Positions 30,173 to 39,068 of a DNA stretch of 64,000 bases are shown piece by piece; position 1 is the first letter of the stretch, and every line of letters begins with the position of its first letter. Origin of the DNA: Legionella wadsworthii DSM 21896 = ATCC 33877 (lineage in GTDB: Bacteria; Pseudomonadota; Gammaproteobacteria; Legionellales; Legionellaceae); assembly GCF_000701265.1 (NCBI RefSeq), contig NZ_KL370762.1:34223-98222 (forward strand). The letters run 5' to 3'. The notes below the pieces were generated by a model that was not told the origin of the DNA, did not search any database, and saw nothing but the letters and a program-made list of their open reading frames with translations. The translations under genes were made by a program, and so were the position numbers.

Positions 30173-30933
30173 TAGATATCCCAATGAAGAACTTGATGAG
30201 GAGGTTTAAGCCAGGCATTATGATGTTTGGTATCATAGATATCCCATTCTTTTGATTGATAAGTTGACTTATCTAAATCCAATAAAAGCCAAGTCAGAAA
30301 TTCAGCGACAGTATCCGGAGAAACCAAGCGGTTCTCATTTTTCAAACGATTATAATAATCAATTTTTTCATAATCTGGATTGGCTTTACTTCGCGCAATA
30401 ACTTGCATTGTGGTATCGGTTATGCCCGGCATGGCACTGGCAAAAGCAACTGATTTGGATTCCAGCTGCCAACATCGCGTCAGCATGGATAAAGCTGCTT
30501 TGGAAACGCAATATGCAGTCCAACCTCTAATAGGAAAATAAGCCGCTCCAGACCCTATATTTAAGACCCGTCCAAGTGTCAATTTATCATAAAGCATCTG
30601 GGTGAGAAAAAGAGCCGCATTTAAATTGGTCTGCAAGGCATGGTTCCAAGCTTCAATCTTAACCTTTCTAATGGGAACCAGGGGATCTAAAGTACCTGCA
30701 TTATTGACTAAAGCACTGATATGCGGCACATCTTTCAAATGGTGTTTAATGGAGTCTAAGCCTTCTTGTGTGGATACATCGGCACAAATATATTGAATTC
30801 TGGGCGATAGTGCGGCAGTTTCTTGCAATACACTCTCTCGGCGGCCTACGATTAAGATGGATTGATTTCGTTGGGACAAAGAAACAGCTAGTGATCTTCC
30901 AATCCCACTTCCTCCACCAGTAATAACAATCAC
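30172..30933 (-). CDS. Short-chain dehydrogenase/reductase
   Basis: 253 residues of the classical SDR fold. The cofactor loop is TGGGSGIG at 5-12, then VNNAGTLD, and the catalytic Ser-Tyr-Lys as NIGSG and YCVSK. Substrate is unknown. It is the first gene of the minus-strand operon containing hutI and overlaps it by one base, which suggests an accessory role in the same pathway or simple co-transcription. It diverges from hutG. Confidence 0.85.
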   Translation of the reverse strand: MIVITGGGSGIGRSLAVSLSQRNQSILIVGRRESVLQETAALSPRIQYICADVSTQEGLDSIKHHLKDVPHISALVNNAGTLDPLVPIRKVKIEAWNHALQTNLNAALFLTQMLYDKLTLGRVLNIGSGAAYFPIRGWTAYCVSKAALSMLTRCWQLESKSVAFASAMPGITDTTMQVIARSKANPDYEKIDYYNRLKNENRLVSPDTVAEFLTWLLLDLDKSTYQSKEWDIYDTKHHNAWLKPPHQVLHWDI

Positions 30934-31139
30934 AATACCCTCTTACTCTTCAAAAGTGATGCGCAGATAATAGCAGACATTGAACAAACTTGGCATAATT
31001 TTATGGCCAGCGATTGCGATATAAAATGGAATGAGAATAATAAATTGCGGATATACAGGTCAAATTACTGCAAAGTAGCCATAAATGCGCTATTTTAATT
31101 GGATTAAAGCTTTTTGAGAATGAAACAAAGGGAGAATTC

Positions 31140-32099
31140 ATGTTTGAGCATTTTTCCAATTACCAACGCGCCAACCCCTCTCTTTGGCAAGGTAGAAAAG
31201 ATACGGTAAACCCAGAGCGGTTCTTTCAAAAAATTATTTTTCCTGCAAACCAAACTGATCTCATTACTAAAGAGAAAAAAACGGTTCTTCTAAGTTTTGC
31301 AAGTGATGCTGGAGTGCGTCGGAATATGGGAAGACCTGGAGCCAAATTAGGACCAGACCACATTAAAACGCAACTGGCTAAACTACCTTGCACCATAGAA
31401 ACACCAATATTTGATCTAGGGACCATTTTTTGTGAAGAAGATGAATTGGAAATTGCTCAATCGCAATTTGCCAATTTAATTAGTTTCTGTCATCAGCAAG
31501 GCCATCAAACAGTAGCTTTGGGCGGGGGGCATGAAATAGCCTGGGCACATTATCAAGGCTTGGCGCCTCACTATAGTAAAATAGGAATCATAAATTTTGA
31601 TGCACATTTTGATTTAAGACCGCATCAAAAAAATCAACCTGGTACTTCAGGTACCCCATTTTCACAGATTGCCGAATACTGCCATGAGAACAATCAGTCT
31701 TTTCAGTATTGTTGCATTGGCATACAAAAAATGGGGAATACTCCATCACTGTTTGAACGTGCTGAAGCTCTTCATGTCAATTATCTTACTGCAGAAGATC
31801 TTTATGCGAACAACCCAGCCTGGCATTTAGCATTCCTTGATGATTTTATGCTGAATTTGGATCACATTTATCTCACGCTCTGTTTGGATGTATTGGCAGA
31901 ATCATTTGCCCCAGGAGTTAGTGCACCACAACCCTTGGGATTGACACCCTGGCAAATTTTACCACTCTTGAAATACATAATTCAAAGTGGCAAAGTAGTT
32001 AGTTTTGATGTCGCTGAACTGTCTCCGCCTTTGGATCAAGAAGAAAAAACTGCTAGACTGGCGGCCCTTATCATCGCAGAATTGCTGCATACTTTATAA
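31140..32099 (+). CDS. hutG: Formimidoylglutamase (arginase superfamily)
   Basis: Splits N-formimidoyl-glutamate into glutamate and formamide, the last histidine-degradation step. 319 residues. Mn ligands are visible as H131 (GGGHE) and D154, H156, D158 (NFDAHFD). In the final motif, where the superfamily usually has DxD, the sequence reads LCLDVL, so the first position is C248 and only D250 remains. SAPQPLG follows as expected. GGGAG precedes the ATG. The identification leans on context with hutI; another ureohydrolase activity is less likely. Confidence 0.86.
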   Translation: MFEHFSNYQRANPSLWQGRKDTVNPERFFQKIIFPANQTDLITKEKKTVLLSFASDAGVRRNMGRPGAKLGPDHIKTQLAKLPCTIETPIFDLGTIFCEEDELEIAQSQFANLISFCHQQGHQTVALGGGHEIAWAHYQGLAPHYSKIGIINFDAHFDLRPHQKNQPGTSGTPFSQIAEYCHENNQSFQYCCIGIQKMGNTPSLFERAEALHVNYLTAEDLYANNPAWHLAFLDDFMLNLDHIYLTLCLDVLAESFAPGVSAPQPLGLTPWQILPLLKYIIQSGKVVSFDVAELSPPLDQEEKTARLAALIIAELLHTL

Positions 32100-32112
32100 A
32101 GGAGTTTATTTC

Positions 32113-32934
32113 ATGAAGAACACATTACTTTGGAGTGTCCTTTTTACACTTGCTGGAACTCAAGTACATGCTGCCGCCAATCAGCCAGGAACAACACCTT
32201 CTTCTCAGCCCCCCAATGCGATGCAACAAACTCCTCCAAAAACAACACCTCCGGGTCAAACAATTCCTCCGGTAAATCCTGCAACAGCGCCAACAGCACC
32301 CATCAACTGTGAATATAAAATTCCGCCAGAAACCAAAACGATTGACCAATCAATAGTTTTGAAATGGGCATCAAAAGCCGTAACCCAGGCATTTGAATTT
32401 GACTCAAAAAATTTAGATGCACAATTACAAAAATTACAAGCGTGTTTCACTGAGCAGGGATGGACTGGATTCAATACGGCATTACAAAAATCAGGTAATT
32501 TAGAAGCGATTAAATCACAGAAATTAACAGTAAGCAGTCAAGTTGACGGGCAAGTTGTCATCACCGAAGCAAAAGAAAATCAATGGAAACTTAACTTACC
32601 TTTACAAGTTGTTTATCAAAATGATAAAGAAAAAGTGACTCAACTCCTTAGTGTGGACTTAACCATTGGCAGAAAAATTACTGGAGACCTAGGCATCAGT
32701 CAAATGATTGCTGCTCCTAGAGGAACGGTAACTCAAAAGCTGCCTGCAGATTATAACCCTAATGCAGCTACAGTCATGAACCCGAATATTGAAACGACAA
32801 CTCCGTCAAATGCTACCACAACAACTACGACGACTGGACCATCAACCCCAACAACCACTACACCCACAACCTCTCCGGGCGCACCCGCTACTACGACGCC
32901 ATCAACACCGGGACAACCTGCTCCTACTCACTAG
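32113..32934 (+). CDS. Secreted DotI/IcmL-family protein with Pro/Thr tail
   Basis: 273 residues from the ATG at 32113 (AAAGGAG upstream). A signal peptide ends near QVHAA, followed by a Pro/Gln/Thr linker. The core of about 65-210 (ILKWASKAVTQAF-like, CFTEQGWTGFNTAL, KLTVSSQVDGQVVI, WKLNLPLQVVYQ) matches the periplasmic domain of DotI/IcmL, an inner-membrane part of the Dot/Icm type IVB system. The last 50 residues are almost only Thr, Pro, Ser and Ala. Unlike IcmL itself it appears to lack a retained membrane anchor. It begins 13 bp after hutG, an unexpected operon partner, and ends in a strong terminator. Confidence 0.83.
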   Translation: MKNTLLWSVLFTLAGTQVHAAANQPGTTPSSQPPNAMQQTPPKTTPPGQTIPPVNPATAPTAPINCEYKIPPETKTIDQSIVLKWASKAVTQAFEFDSKNLDAQLQKLQACFTEQGWTGFNTALQKSGNLEAIKSQKLTVSSQVDGQVVITEAKENQWKLNLPLQVVYQNDKEKVTQLLSVDLTIGRKITGDLGISQMIAAPRGTVTQKLPADYNPNAATVMNPNIETTTPSNATTTTTTTGPSTPTTTTPTTSPGAPATTTPSTPGQPAPTH

Positions 32935-32963
32935 TTTCAGGAACTGTCCTCAGCTGCATCTTC

Positions 32964-33001
32964 GAATACCCAGTTTTAGCGAGAGCAAAATCTGGGTATT
33001 C
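32964..33001 (+). terminator. Strong hairpin terminator after the IcmL-like gene
   Basis: GAATACCCAG (32964-32973) pairs perfectly with CTGGGTATTC (32992-33001), extended inwards by TTTT-GC/GC-AAAA around GAGA. There is no clean T-run after it, but stem strength and position are right. Confidence 0.7.
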
Positions 33002-33082
33002 ATTATCTGGGTAAAAGATTTGTTTCCCTGTAAATATCTCGCGGTTTTGTTTCAGAGGGTTTTAATGCTTATTGTATTTGCT

Positions 33083-33109
33083 GGATCCCGCGGACAAGCC
33101 GCGGGACGT
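33083..33109 (+). repeat. Dispersed GC-rich palindrome, copy 7
   Basis: GGATCCCGCGG, loop ACAAG, CCGCGGGACGT, with perfect TCCCGCGG/CCGCGGGA arms. It stands about 110 bp before the tandem array, in opposite orientation to the palindrome that ends that array. Confidence 0.85.
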
Positions 33110-33216
33110 TAGTAGAGAAAAGTTTTTTTTCGTGTAATCTCATGCAACCTATGGATACTATGCCCCGGAAATGCAACGGCATTTCGGAGCAAATTTTTCT
33201 TGTGCAATCTGATGCC

Positions 33217-33661
33217 GACCTATGGATGTTATGCTCCGCCACCTATTAGATCCTACGCCCCGCCACCTATGGATGTTATGCTCCGCCACCTATAGATCCT
33301 ACGCCCCGCCACCTATGGATGTTATGCTCCGCCACCTATAGATCCTACGCCCCGCCACCTATGGATGCTATGCTCCGCCCACCTATGGATCCTACGCCCC
33401 GCCACCTATAGATCCTACGCCCCGCCACGCCACCTATGGATGTTATGCTCCGCCCACCTATGGATCCTACGCCCCGCCACCTATGGATCCTACGCCCCGC
33501 CACCTATGGATCCTACGCCCCGCCACCTATGGATCTTACGCCCAGGCCACCTATGGATCTTACGCCAGGCCACCTATGGATCTTACGCCAGGCCACCTAT
33601 GGATCTTACGCCCGGCCTACATATGGATCTTACGCGGCTACATATGGATCCTACGCCCCGC
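33217..33661. repeat. Tandem array of about 19 units, mainly 22-24 bp
   Basis: Each unit begins CACCTATGGAT. Two subtypes occur: A ends GTTATGCTCCGC and B ends CCTACGCCCCGC. The first ten units largely alternate A and B, forming a 46-bp higher-order repeat. Later units are all B or decayed B (CTTACGCCAGGC). The final unit merges into the complete palindrome at 33653. Unit length is not a multiple of three, so frames crossing it are not credible genes. Confidence 0.9.
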
Positions 33662-33681
33662 GGCTTGTCCGCGGGGTCTGG
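33653..33681 (-). repeat. Dispersed GC-rich palindrome, copy 8 (ends the left array)
   Basis: ACGCCCCGCGG, loop CTTGT, CCGCGGGGTCTGG. The stem CCCCGCGG/CCGCGGGG shows both outer pairs as C-G, the third covarying version seen. It begins with the same ACGCCCCGC that ends each B unit. Confidence 0.87.
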
Positions 33682-33717
33682 ATGTTCAGTGTACATCATC
33701 CTTGAACCGACGAACAA

Positions 33718-33839
33718 ATTCAGATTTTTAGAAAGGTATACCTGCAGGTTTTGTGGTATCTACAAAATTTGGATATTCTAATAAGATGACCTTTGGAAGA
33801 AGTTTTCACTTAACCATTTAGCAGCACTTGGGAAAATCC
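33718..33839 (-). pseudogene. Duplicated 3' fragment of the L,D-transpeptidase gene
   Basis: This stretch repeats the last 120 or so coding bases of the gene at 34098-34706, about 90% alike. Ten bases present in the intact gene (TACCAATATG at about 34167-34176) are missing, which breaks the frame. There is no start and no catalytic region, so it is a dead by-product of the large duplication. Confidence 0.8.
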
Positions 33840-33890
33840 TGCAAATGCCAAGATATATTAGAGCAAATTTTTCTTGTACAGTCTGATGCC

Positions 33891-34030
33891 GACCTATGGA
33901 TGTTATGCTCTGCCACCTATGGATGTTTATGCTCCGCCACCTATGGATGTTTATGCTCCGCCACCTATGGATCTTACGCCCGGGCTACATATGGATCCTA
34001 CGCCCCGCTACATATGGATCCTACGCCCCG
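33891..34030. repeat. Second tandem array, six units
   Basis: Three A-type units (two with an extra T: GGATGTTTATGCTCCGC), one CTTACGCCCGGGC unit and two TACATATGGATCCTACGCCCCGC units, the last running into the palindrome. The end units match the last ones of the left array (TACATATGG variants), as expected from duplication followed by loss or gain of inner units. Confidence 0.87.
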
Positions 34031-34051
34031 CGGCTTGTCCGCGGGGTCTGG
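34023..34051 (-). repeat. Dispersed GC-rich palindrome, copy 9 (ends the right array)
   Basis: Identical over the stem and loop to copy 8: CCCCGCGG, CTTGT, CCGCGGGG. It lies about 50 bp beyond the stop codon of the transpeptidase gene and could act as its terminator stem. Confidence 0.87.
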
Positions 34052-34097
34052 GTGTTCAGTGTGCATCATCCTTGAACCGACGAACAAACTCAGATTT

Positions 34098-34706
34098 TTA
34101 GGAAGGTATACCTGCAGGTTTTGTGGTATCTACAGAATTTGGATATTCTAATACGATGACCTTTGTACCAATATGGAAGAAGTTTTCACTTAACCATTTA
34201 GCAGCACTTGGGAAAATCCGTACACATCCATGGCTCGATGGGTGTTCTGGAACCTCAAAGGCAGCATGAATCGTATACCCTTGATAAAAATACGTGCAAT
34301 AAGGCATTTTTGCGCCACCTTTCTTATCTACTGGATACTCGCCGGATTTACAGTCAGCCCCTCTACGATTATAAACTTTAAAAGTACCTGTGACGGTCCT
34401 GCATGATTGATTTGTATTTTCCTCGCATACATCGGTACCTGCCGAACCACCACCTGTTAATAAGCGGTTGCCTTCTTCGTCATAAGCAGCCCATGCGGAA
34501 GCCTTAGGATCAAAAATAAAGAGTTTCTCACCGGTTGGCTTAATTTTTTGAGGGAAATAGTTTCGTCCTCTTTTATCTTTTGTATAATGGATGGTTCGGT
34601 GTACATAGCCTGCATCATCCGTAATTAAAGTAGATGGATCATTATCAACACAGGATGTTAGCCCTCCAATACAAAGTAACAAACCCGCCCAAAACAGCTT
34701 TTTCAT
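34098..34706 (-). CDS. L,D-transpeptidase (YkuD-domain) lipoprotein
   Basis: Cross-links peptidoglycan or attaches proteins to it, in the periplasm. 202 residues. The lipoprotein signal has the lipobox GLTSC at 15-19. The YkuD active site is intact: H148 in TIHAAF, H159 and C161 in SSHGCVRI. Extra cysteines (CEENTNQSC, GADC, PYC) may form disulfides. The last 40 codons are part of the duplicated segment described at 33861-34219, and a broken copy lies at 33718-33839. Confidence 0.88.
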   Translation of the reverse strand: MKKLFWAGLLLCIGGLTSCVDNDPSTLITDDAGYVHRTIHYTKDKRGRNYFPQKIKPTGEKLFIFDPKASAWAAYDEEGNRLLTGGGSAGTDVCEENTNQSCRTVTGTFKVYNRRGADCKSGEYPVDKKGGAKMPYCTYFYQGYTIHAAFEVPEHPSSHGCVRIFPSAAKWLSENFFHIGTKVIVLEYPNSVDTTKPAGIPS

Positions 34707-34861
34707 TTAAATTTTATCTCCGCTTAATTAAAACCTATCATTGCAGAATGAAACAATGCGACACCATATCCTGCTTTAGTAAATGATAAAACTGGAAAGA
34801 AATAAGAAGTATCTCTCTGCCTTTTTTCATTCCATCTATCTCATTGCGCCATTTATGCCCT

Positions 34862-36535
34862 TTAGGAGTCTAATTTTCTATACTTAATTCGTGATGGTCT
34901 ATCTGCGGCATCACCCAAACGGCGTTTTCTATCAGCCTCATAATCACTATAATTTCCTTCTATGAAAGTTATTTGTGAATCACCTTCAAAGGCCATTAAG
35001 TGTGTACAAACTCTATCCAAAAACCAGCGATCGTGGGAAATGACCACAACACAGCCAGGAAAATTTAGAATGGCGTCTTCCAAAGCGCGTAATGTTTCCA
35101 CATCTAAATCATTACTTGGCTCGTCTAATAACAACACATTGCCACCACTTTTGAGTAACTTCGCCAAATGAACCCGGTTACGCTCCCCTCCCGATAATTG
35201 CGCCATTTTCTTTTGTTGATCCGCACCTTTGAAATTAAAACGACCCACATAAGCACGCGAAGGCATTTGGAAGCTGCCTACTTGCATAATATCGTGTCCA
35301 TCTGAAATTTCTTCCCATACTGTCTTATTCGGATTTAATTCGTCGCGCATTTGGTCGACATAAGCCAATTGTACTGTTTCACCAACTCGTATGGTTCCGC
35401 TATCGGGATGCTCCTGACCAGTAATCATTTTTAAGAATGTTGACTTACCCGCTCCGTTGGGACCTATTATTCCTAAAATACCACCCTTTGGAAGTTTGAA
35501 GTCTAACTTGTCGATTAGAATGCGATCGCCAAAGGCTTTAGTAATTTGTTCCCCTTCAAGAACAAGATCACCCAAGCGTTCACCAGGGGGTATGTATATT
35601 TCATTAGTTTCATTACGCTTTTGAAATTCTTTAGAGTTCATTTCCTCAAAGCGGGCAAGACGTGCCTTATTTTTAGCATGACGGCCTTTAGGTGAGGTAC
35701 GCACCCATTCTAGCTCTGCTTTCATCGCACGCATATGGGCATCTTCTTGTTTCTGCTCCATTTCCAGTCGTGCTTCTTTTTGCTCCAGCCAAGAAGAGTA
35801 GTTGCCCTTATAGGGTATTCCTTCACCACGGTCGAGTTCTAATATCCACTCTGCGGCATTATCAAGAAAATACCGATCATGGGTAATCGCGACCACTGTT
35901 CCTGGAAAGTTCTCCAGGTAATGTTCTAACCAGGCTACTGATTCAGCATCTAAATGGTTGGTCGGCTCATCAAGCAACAACATATCTGGGTTGGAGAGCA
36001 GCAAACGGCATAAGGCCACCCGGCGACGTTCCCCTCCTGATAGTTTTCCTACAATGGCATCCCAGTCAGGTAAACGCAGTGCATCTGCAGCAACATCCAA
36101 TTTCCTATCCAGGTCCCAACCGCCGCCTGCTTCAATTTCATTTTGCAACTCACCTTGCTCAGAAAGTAAATTGTTCATTTCATCATCGCTCATTGGTTCG
36201 GCAAAACGCATGCTGATTTCATCAAAGCGCGCAAGCTTTTCTTTCATTTCACTGACGCCTTCTTCAACAACTTCCCGAACAGTTTTATTTAAATCCAGTT
36301 GCGGCTCCTGCTCAAGATACCCGATGTTGATTCCAGGTTGTGGCCTTGCTTCTCCCTCATACTGGGTATCAACACCAGCCATAATACGCAATAAGGTTGA
36401 CTTACCAGAACCATTCAATCCCAGGACACCAATTTTAGCCCCAGGAAAAAAACTTAAAGAAATATCTTTCAGAATAAAACGCTGATTTTCAACAATTTTA
36501 CTGACACGATTCATGGTAAAAATATATTGTGACAT
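34862..36535 (-). CDS. ettA: ABC-F protein EttA (energy-dependent translational throttle)
   Basis: Ribosome-associated ATPase that gates entry into elongation according to ATP/ADP ratio. 557 residues, close to E. coli EttA. Two ABC cassettes: Walker A GLNGSGKS at 39-46 and GPNGAGKS at 358-365, with signatures LSGGERRRVALCRLL and LSGGERNRVHLAKLL. The arm and linker rich in Glu/Lys (EQKEARLEMEQKQED) and the basic KGRHAKNKARLARFEE are typical. It has no membrane domain. It stands alone on the minus strand. Confidence 0.94.
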   Translation of the reverse strand: MSQYIFTMNRVSKIVENQRFILKDISLSFFPGAKIGVLGLNGSGKSTLLRIMAGVDTQYEGEARPQPGINIGYLEQEPQLDLNKTVREVVEEGVSEMKEKLARFDEISMRFAEPMSDDEMNNLLSEQGELQNEIEAGGGWDLDRKLDVAADALRLPDWDAIVGKLSGGERRRVALCRLLLSNPDMLLLDEPTNHLDAESVAWLEHYLENFPGTVVAITHDRYFLDNAAEWILELDRGEGIPYKGNYSSWLEQKEARLEMEQKQEDAHMRAMKAELEWVRTSPKGRHAKNKARLARFEEMNSKEFQKRNETNEIYIPPGERLGDLVLEGEQITKAFGDRILIDKLDFKLPKGGILGIIGPNGAGKSTFLKMITGQEHPDSGTIRVGETVQLAYVDQMRDELNPNKTVWEEISDGHDIMQVGSFQMPSRAYVGRFNFKGADQQKKMAQLSGGERNRVHLAKLLKSGGNVLLLDEPSNDLDVETLRALEDAILNFPGCVVVISHDRWFLDRVCTHLMAFEGDSQITFIEGNYSDYEADRKRRLGDAADRPSRIKYRKLDS

Positions 36536-36769
36536 AACTACTCCGTCTTATAAAAACCGTCTTTAGCTCACGGCTTTTGAGTTGTCTGTTTCATACATAA
36601 TGCGAAGTTACTCCTATGCATAGGCGATAATTCACAAATTCAGTATTCTTACATGATTTCTGAATTTCGTGAATGATGCGCATAAGGTCTTTTACTATCT
36701 ATCGCAATGTTGGTTGAAAAAGACTACAACTCTATTATTCATTTAATTTTCCATTGATTTTAAGACAAG

Positions 36770-37792
36770 CTACCAATTAAGGATAACTTTACCTGATTGT
36801 CCTGATGCCATAATTTGAAAAGCATTTTGGTAATCATCCACGGAAAAACGATGCGTTATTACTGGAGAAATATCTAACCCGCTTTGTAACATTGCAATCA
36901 TTTTATACCATGTTTCGAACATTTCACGACCATAAATACCTTTTATGATTAATCCTTTAAAAATCACCTGATTCCAATCTATGGCTGTTTCCTGGGGCGG
37001 GATACCCAACATGGCCACATGACCGCCATGATTCATTGCTTGCATCATTGAATTAAGGGCCATAGGATTACCCGACATCTCCAATCCGACGTCAAAACCT
37101 TCAATCATACCCAGTTCTTTCATGACATCTGATAATTTTTCATATTTTACATTCACCGCTTTGGTTACTCCCATTTTACGGGCTAAATCCAAACGGTAAT
37201 CATTGATATCAGTAATGACTACGTGTCGTGCACCAATATGTCTTACTATCGCAGCAGCCATAATACCAATAGGACCAGCTCCAGTGATTAATACATCCTC
37301 ACCGACCACATCAAAAGCCAAGGCGCAGTGTGTTGCATTTCCAAAAGGATCAAAAATTGAAGCCTGTTCATCAGTAATATTATCTGGCAGAACGATAACA
37401 TTACTCGCTGGTATGGATAAATATTCTGCGAAGCATCCAGGCCGGTTTACACCGACTCCCATGGTGTTACGACAAAGATGGCGCTTACCGGCTCGGCAAT
37501 TTCGGCAAAAACCACAAGTGATATGCCCTTCTCCAGAAACACGTTGCCCTACCTGTAATCCTTGCACTTCTTGCCCAATGGCAACAATTTCACCATAAAA
37601 TTCATGCCCTACAGTCATAGGTACGGGAATTGTCGCTTGCGCCCAGTCATCCCAGGAAAAAATATGAATGTCAGTACCACAAATCGCGGTTTTTTTAACT
37701 TTAATTAATACATCATTAACGCCATATTCGGGTATAGCGACTTCTTCCATCCATATTCCAGGTTCCTTTTTTGCCTTGACTAATGATTTCAT
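36770..37792 (-). CDS. tdh: L-threonine 3-dehydrogenase
   Basis: Oxidises threonine to 2-amino-3-ketobutyrate with NAD+. 340 residues, zinc MDR family. The catalytic-zinc region is [20 protein letters not shown] follows, and the structural zinc cluster is [15 protein letters not shown]. The Rossmann loop is [10 protein letters not shown]. The ATG has GAGG seven bases upstream. It follows kbl by 46 bp on the same strand. The two enzymes together turn threonine into glycine and acetyl-CoA. Confidence 0.95.
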   Translation of the reverse strand: MKSLVKAKKEPGIWMEEVAIPEYGVNDVLIKVKKTAICGTDIHIFSWDDWAQATIPVPMTVGHEFYGEIVAIGQEVQGLQVGQRVSGEGHITCGFCRNCRAGKRHLCRNTMGVGVNRPGCFAEYLSIPASNVIVLPDNITDEQASIFDPFGNATHCALAFDVVGEDVLITGAGPIGIMAAAIVRHIGARHVVITDINDYRLDLARKMGVTKAVNVKYEKLSDVMKELGMIEGFDVGLEMSGNPMALNSMMQAMNHGGHVAMLGIPPQETAIDWNQVIFKGLIIKGIYGREMFETWYKMIAMLQSGLDISPVITHRFSVDDYQNAFQIMASGQSGKVILNW

Positions 37793-37838
37793 AAAAGTAC
37801 CTCTGTATAAAATCTTCTCCGAAGAAAAGATTACTTTA

Positions 37839-39023
37839 CTAAATAACTGAAAATTCCTTACCTACTGCTTCGAAGGCATCTATTGCCTTATCCAAATGGT
37901 ATAATTCATGAGATGCTGACATTTGAGTGCGTATTCTCGCTAAGCCCTTAGGAACTACAGGGTAGGAAAAACCAACGACGTAAATTCCTAATTCCAACAA
38001 GCGATTTGACATACGTCCAGCCAGACTTGCATCTCCTAGCATCACTGGAATAATGGGATGCTCTCCAGGTATTAATTTAAAACCTAATTTCGTCATTTTT
38101 TCACGGAAATAACGACTGTTGCGTTTTAATTTTTCTGCCAAATGGTTGTCCTTCATCAAATTATCCAAAACAACACACGATGTGTGCGCAATGACCGGGG
38201 CTAAGGTATTGGAGAATAAGTATGGTCTGGAACGTTGACGCAACCATTCGATTAAAGTCTTGTTTGAAGAAGTATATCCCCCGGAAGCACCCCCTAAAGC
38301 TTTACCTAGAGTACCTGTTATGATATCTATCCGATCACCCACCCCAAAATGTTCTGGTGTTCCGCGTCCATTGGCGCCCATAAAACCGACAGCATGGGAG
38401 TCATCAACCATCACCATCGCATCATGTTTATCTGCCAAATCACAGATTGCAGGAAGGTTCGCTAAAATTCCGTCCATTGAGAACACGCCGTCTGTAGCAA
38501 TCAAACGAAAACGAGCATTTTTAGCAGCAACCAATTGTTCTTCTAAAGCTTTCATATCGTTATTTGCATACCGATAACGCGCAGCTTTACACAAGCGTAC
38601 GCCGTCAATAATACTGGCATGATTTAAAGCATCGCTGATTATCGCATCTTCCTCACTTAATATAGTTTCAAATAATCCAGTATTTGCATCAAAACAGGAG
38701 GAATATAATATAGTATCTTCTTTGCTCAAAAAATGACTGATTTTTTGTTCTAATTGTTTATGAGGGGTTTGCGTGCCGCAGATAAAACGAACTGAAGCCA
38801 TACCATACCCATATTCAGCAAGTGCTTTTTGGCCTTCGGCAATGAGTTGGGGATCATTGGCCAAACCTAAATAATTATTCGCGCATAGATTGATGACTTC
38901 TTTATGGTTTACAGTCACTGAGGCTTGTTGTTGACTGGAAATTACCCGTTCGTCTTTATACAAGCCTTCACTTTTTAATTTTTCTATTTCGTTTTCTAAA
39001 TATTCAGTAAATTGTTCAAGCAC
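37839..39023 (-). CDS. kbl: Glycine C-acetyltransferase (2-amino-3-ketobutyrate CoA ligase)
   Basis: PLP enzyme that cleaves 2-amino-3-ketobutyrate with CoA to glycine and acetyl-CoA. I start it at the GTG at 39023, giving 394 residues (E. coli 398). AAGGAG lies seven bases upstream, and the translated N-terminus ([20 protein letters not shown]) lines up with the family start. An ATG at 39068 would add 15 residues and place the ribosome site inside the gene. The PLP lysine is in GTLGKALGG, with [10 protein letters not shown] before it. First gene of kbl-tdh. Confidence 0.94.
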   Translation of the reverse strand: MLEQFTEYLENEIEKLKSEGLYKDERVISSQQQASVTVNHKEVINLCANNYLGLANDPQLIAEGQKALAEYGYGMASVRFICGTQTPHKQLEQKISHFLSKEDTILYSSCFDANTGLFETILSEEDAIISDALNHASIIDGVRLCKAARYRYANNDMKALEEQLVAAKNARFRLIATDGVFSMDGILANLPAICDLADKHDAMVMVDDSHAVGFMGANGRGTPEHFGVGDRIDIITGTLGKALGGASGGYTSSNKTLIEWLRQRSRPYLFSNTLAPVIAHTSCVVLDNLMKDNHLAEKLKRNSRYFREKMTKLGFKLIPGEHPIIPVMLGDASLAGRMSNRLLELGIYVVGFSYPVVPKGLARIRTQMSASHELYHLDKAIDAFEAVGKEFSVI

Positions 39024-39068
39024 ACCATTCTCCTTTACATTTAATAAGGTGTAACCCCTCTTACTCAC

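Larger units (their letters stand above)
33187..33839. repeat. Large tandem duplication, left copy
   Basis: It starts at GAGCAAATTTTTCTTGT and ends at GGGAAAATCC. The same start, palindrome and end occur at 33861-34219. The left copy carries about 19 short repeat units against six in the right copy, plus point differences and a 10-bp deletion near 33795. The two copies are separated by about 20 unrelated bases. Confidence 0.88.
33861..34219. repeat. Large tandem duplication, right copy
   Basis: Matches 33187-33839 at both ends. It contains a six-unit version of the short array, the palindrome at 34023 and the genuine 3' end of the transpeptidase gene. This is presumably the ancestral position, because here the gene is intact. 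Confidence 0.85.

Noticed and set aside
33365..33781. Overlapping frames of 80-140 codons encoding WILRPATYGSYAPP-like repeats
   Set aside because: They result from the 23-bp tandem array, which is free of stops in several frames at once. Unit length is not a multiple of three and no ribosome site or homologue is apparent.
33187..34051. CRISPR array
   Set aside because: Repeats of 23 bp are directly adjacent without unique spacers, and there are no cas genes.
33828..34151. Similar repeat-encoded frames over the second array
   Set aside because: Same cause as in the first array; they also run antisense into the transpeptidase gene.
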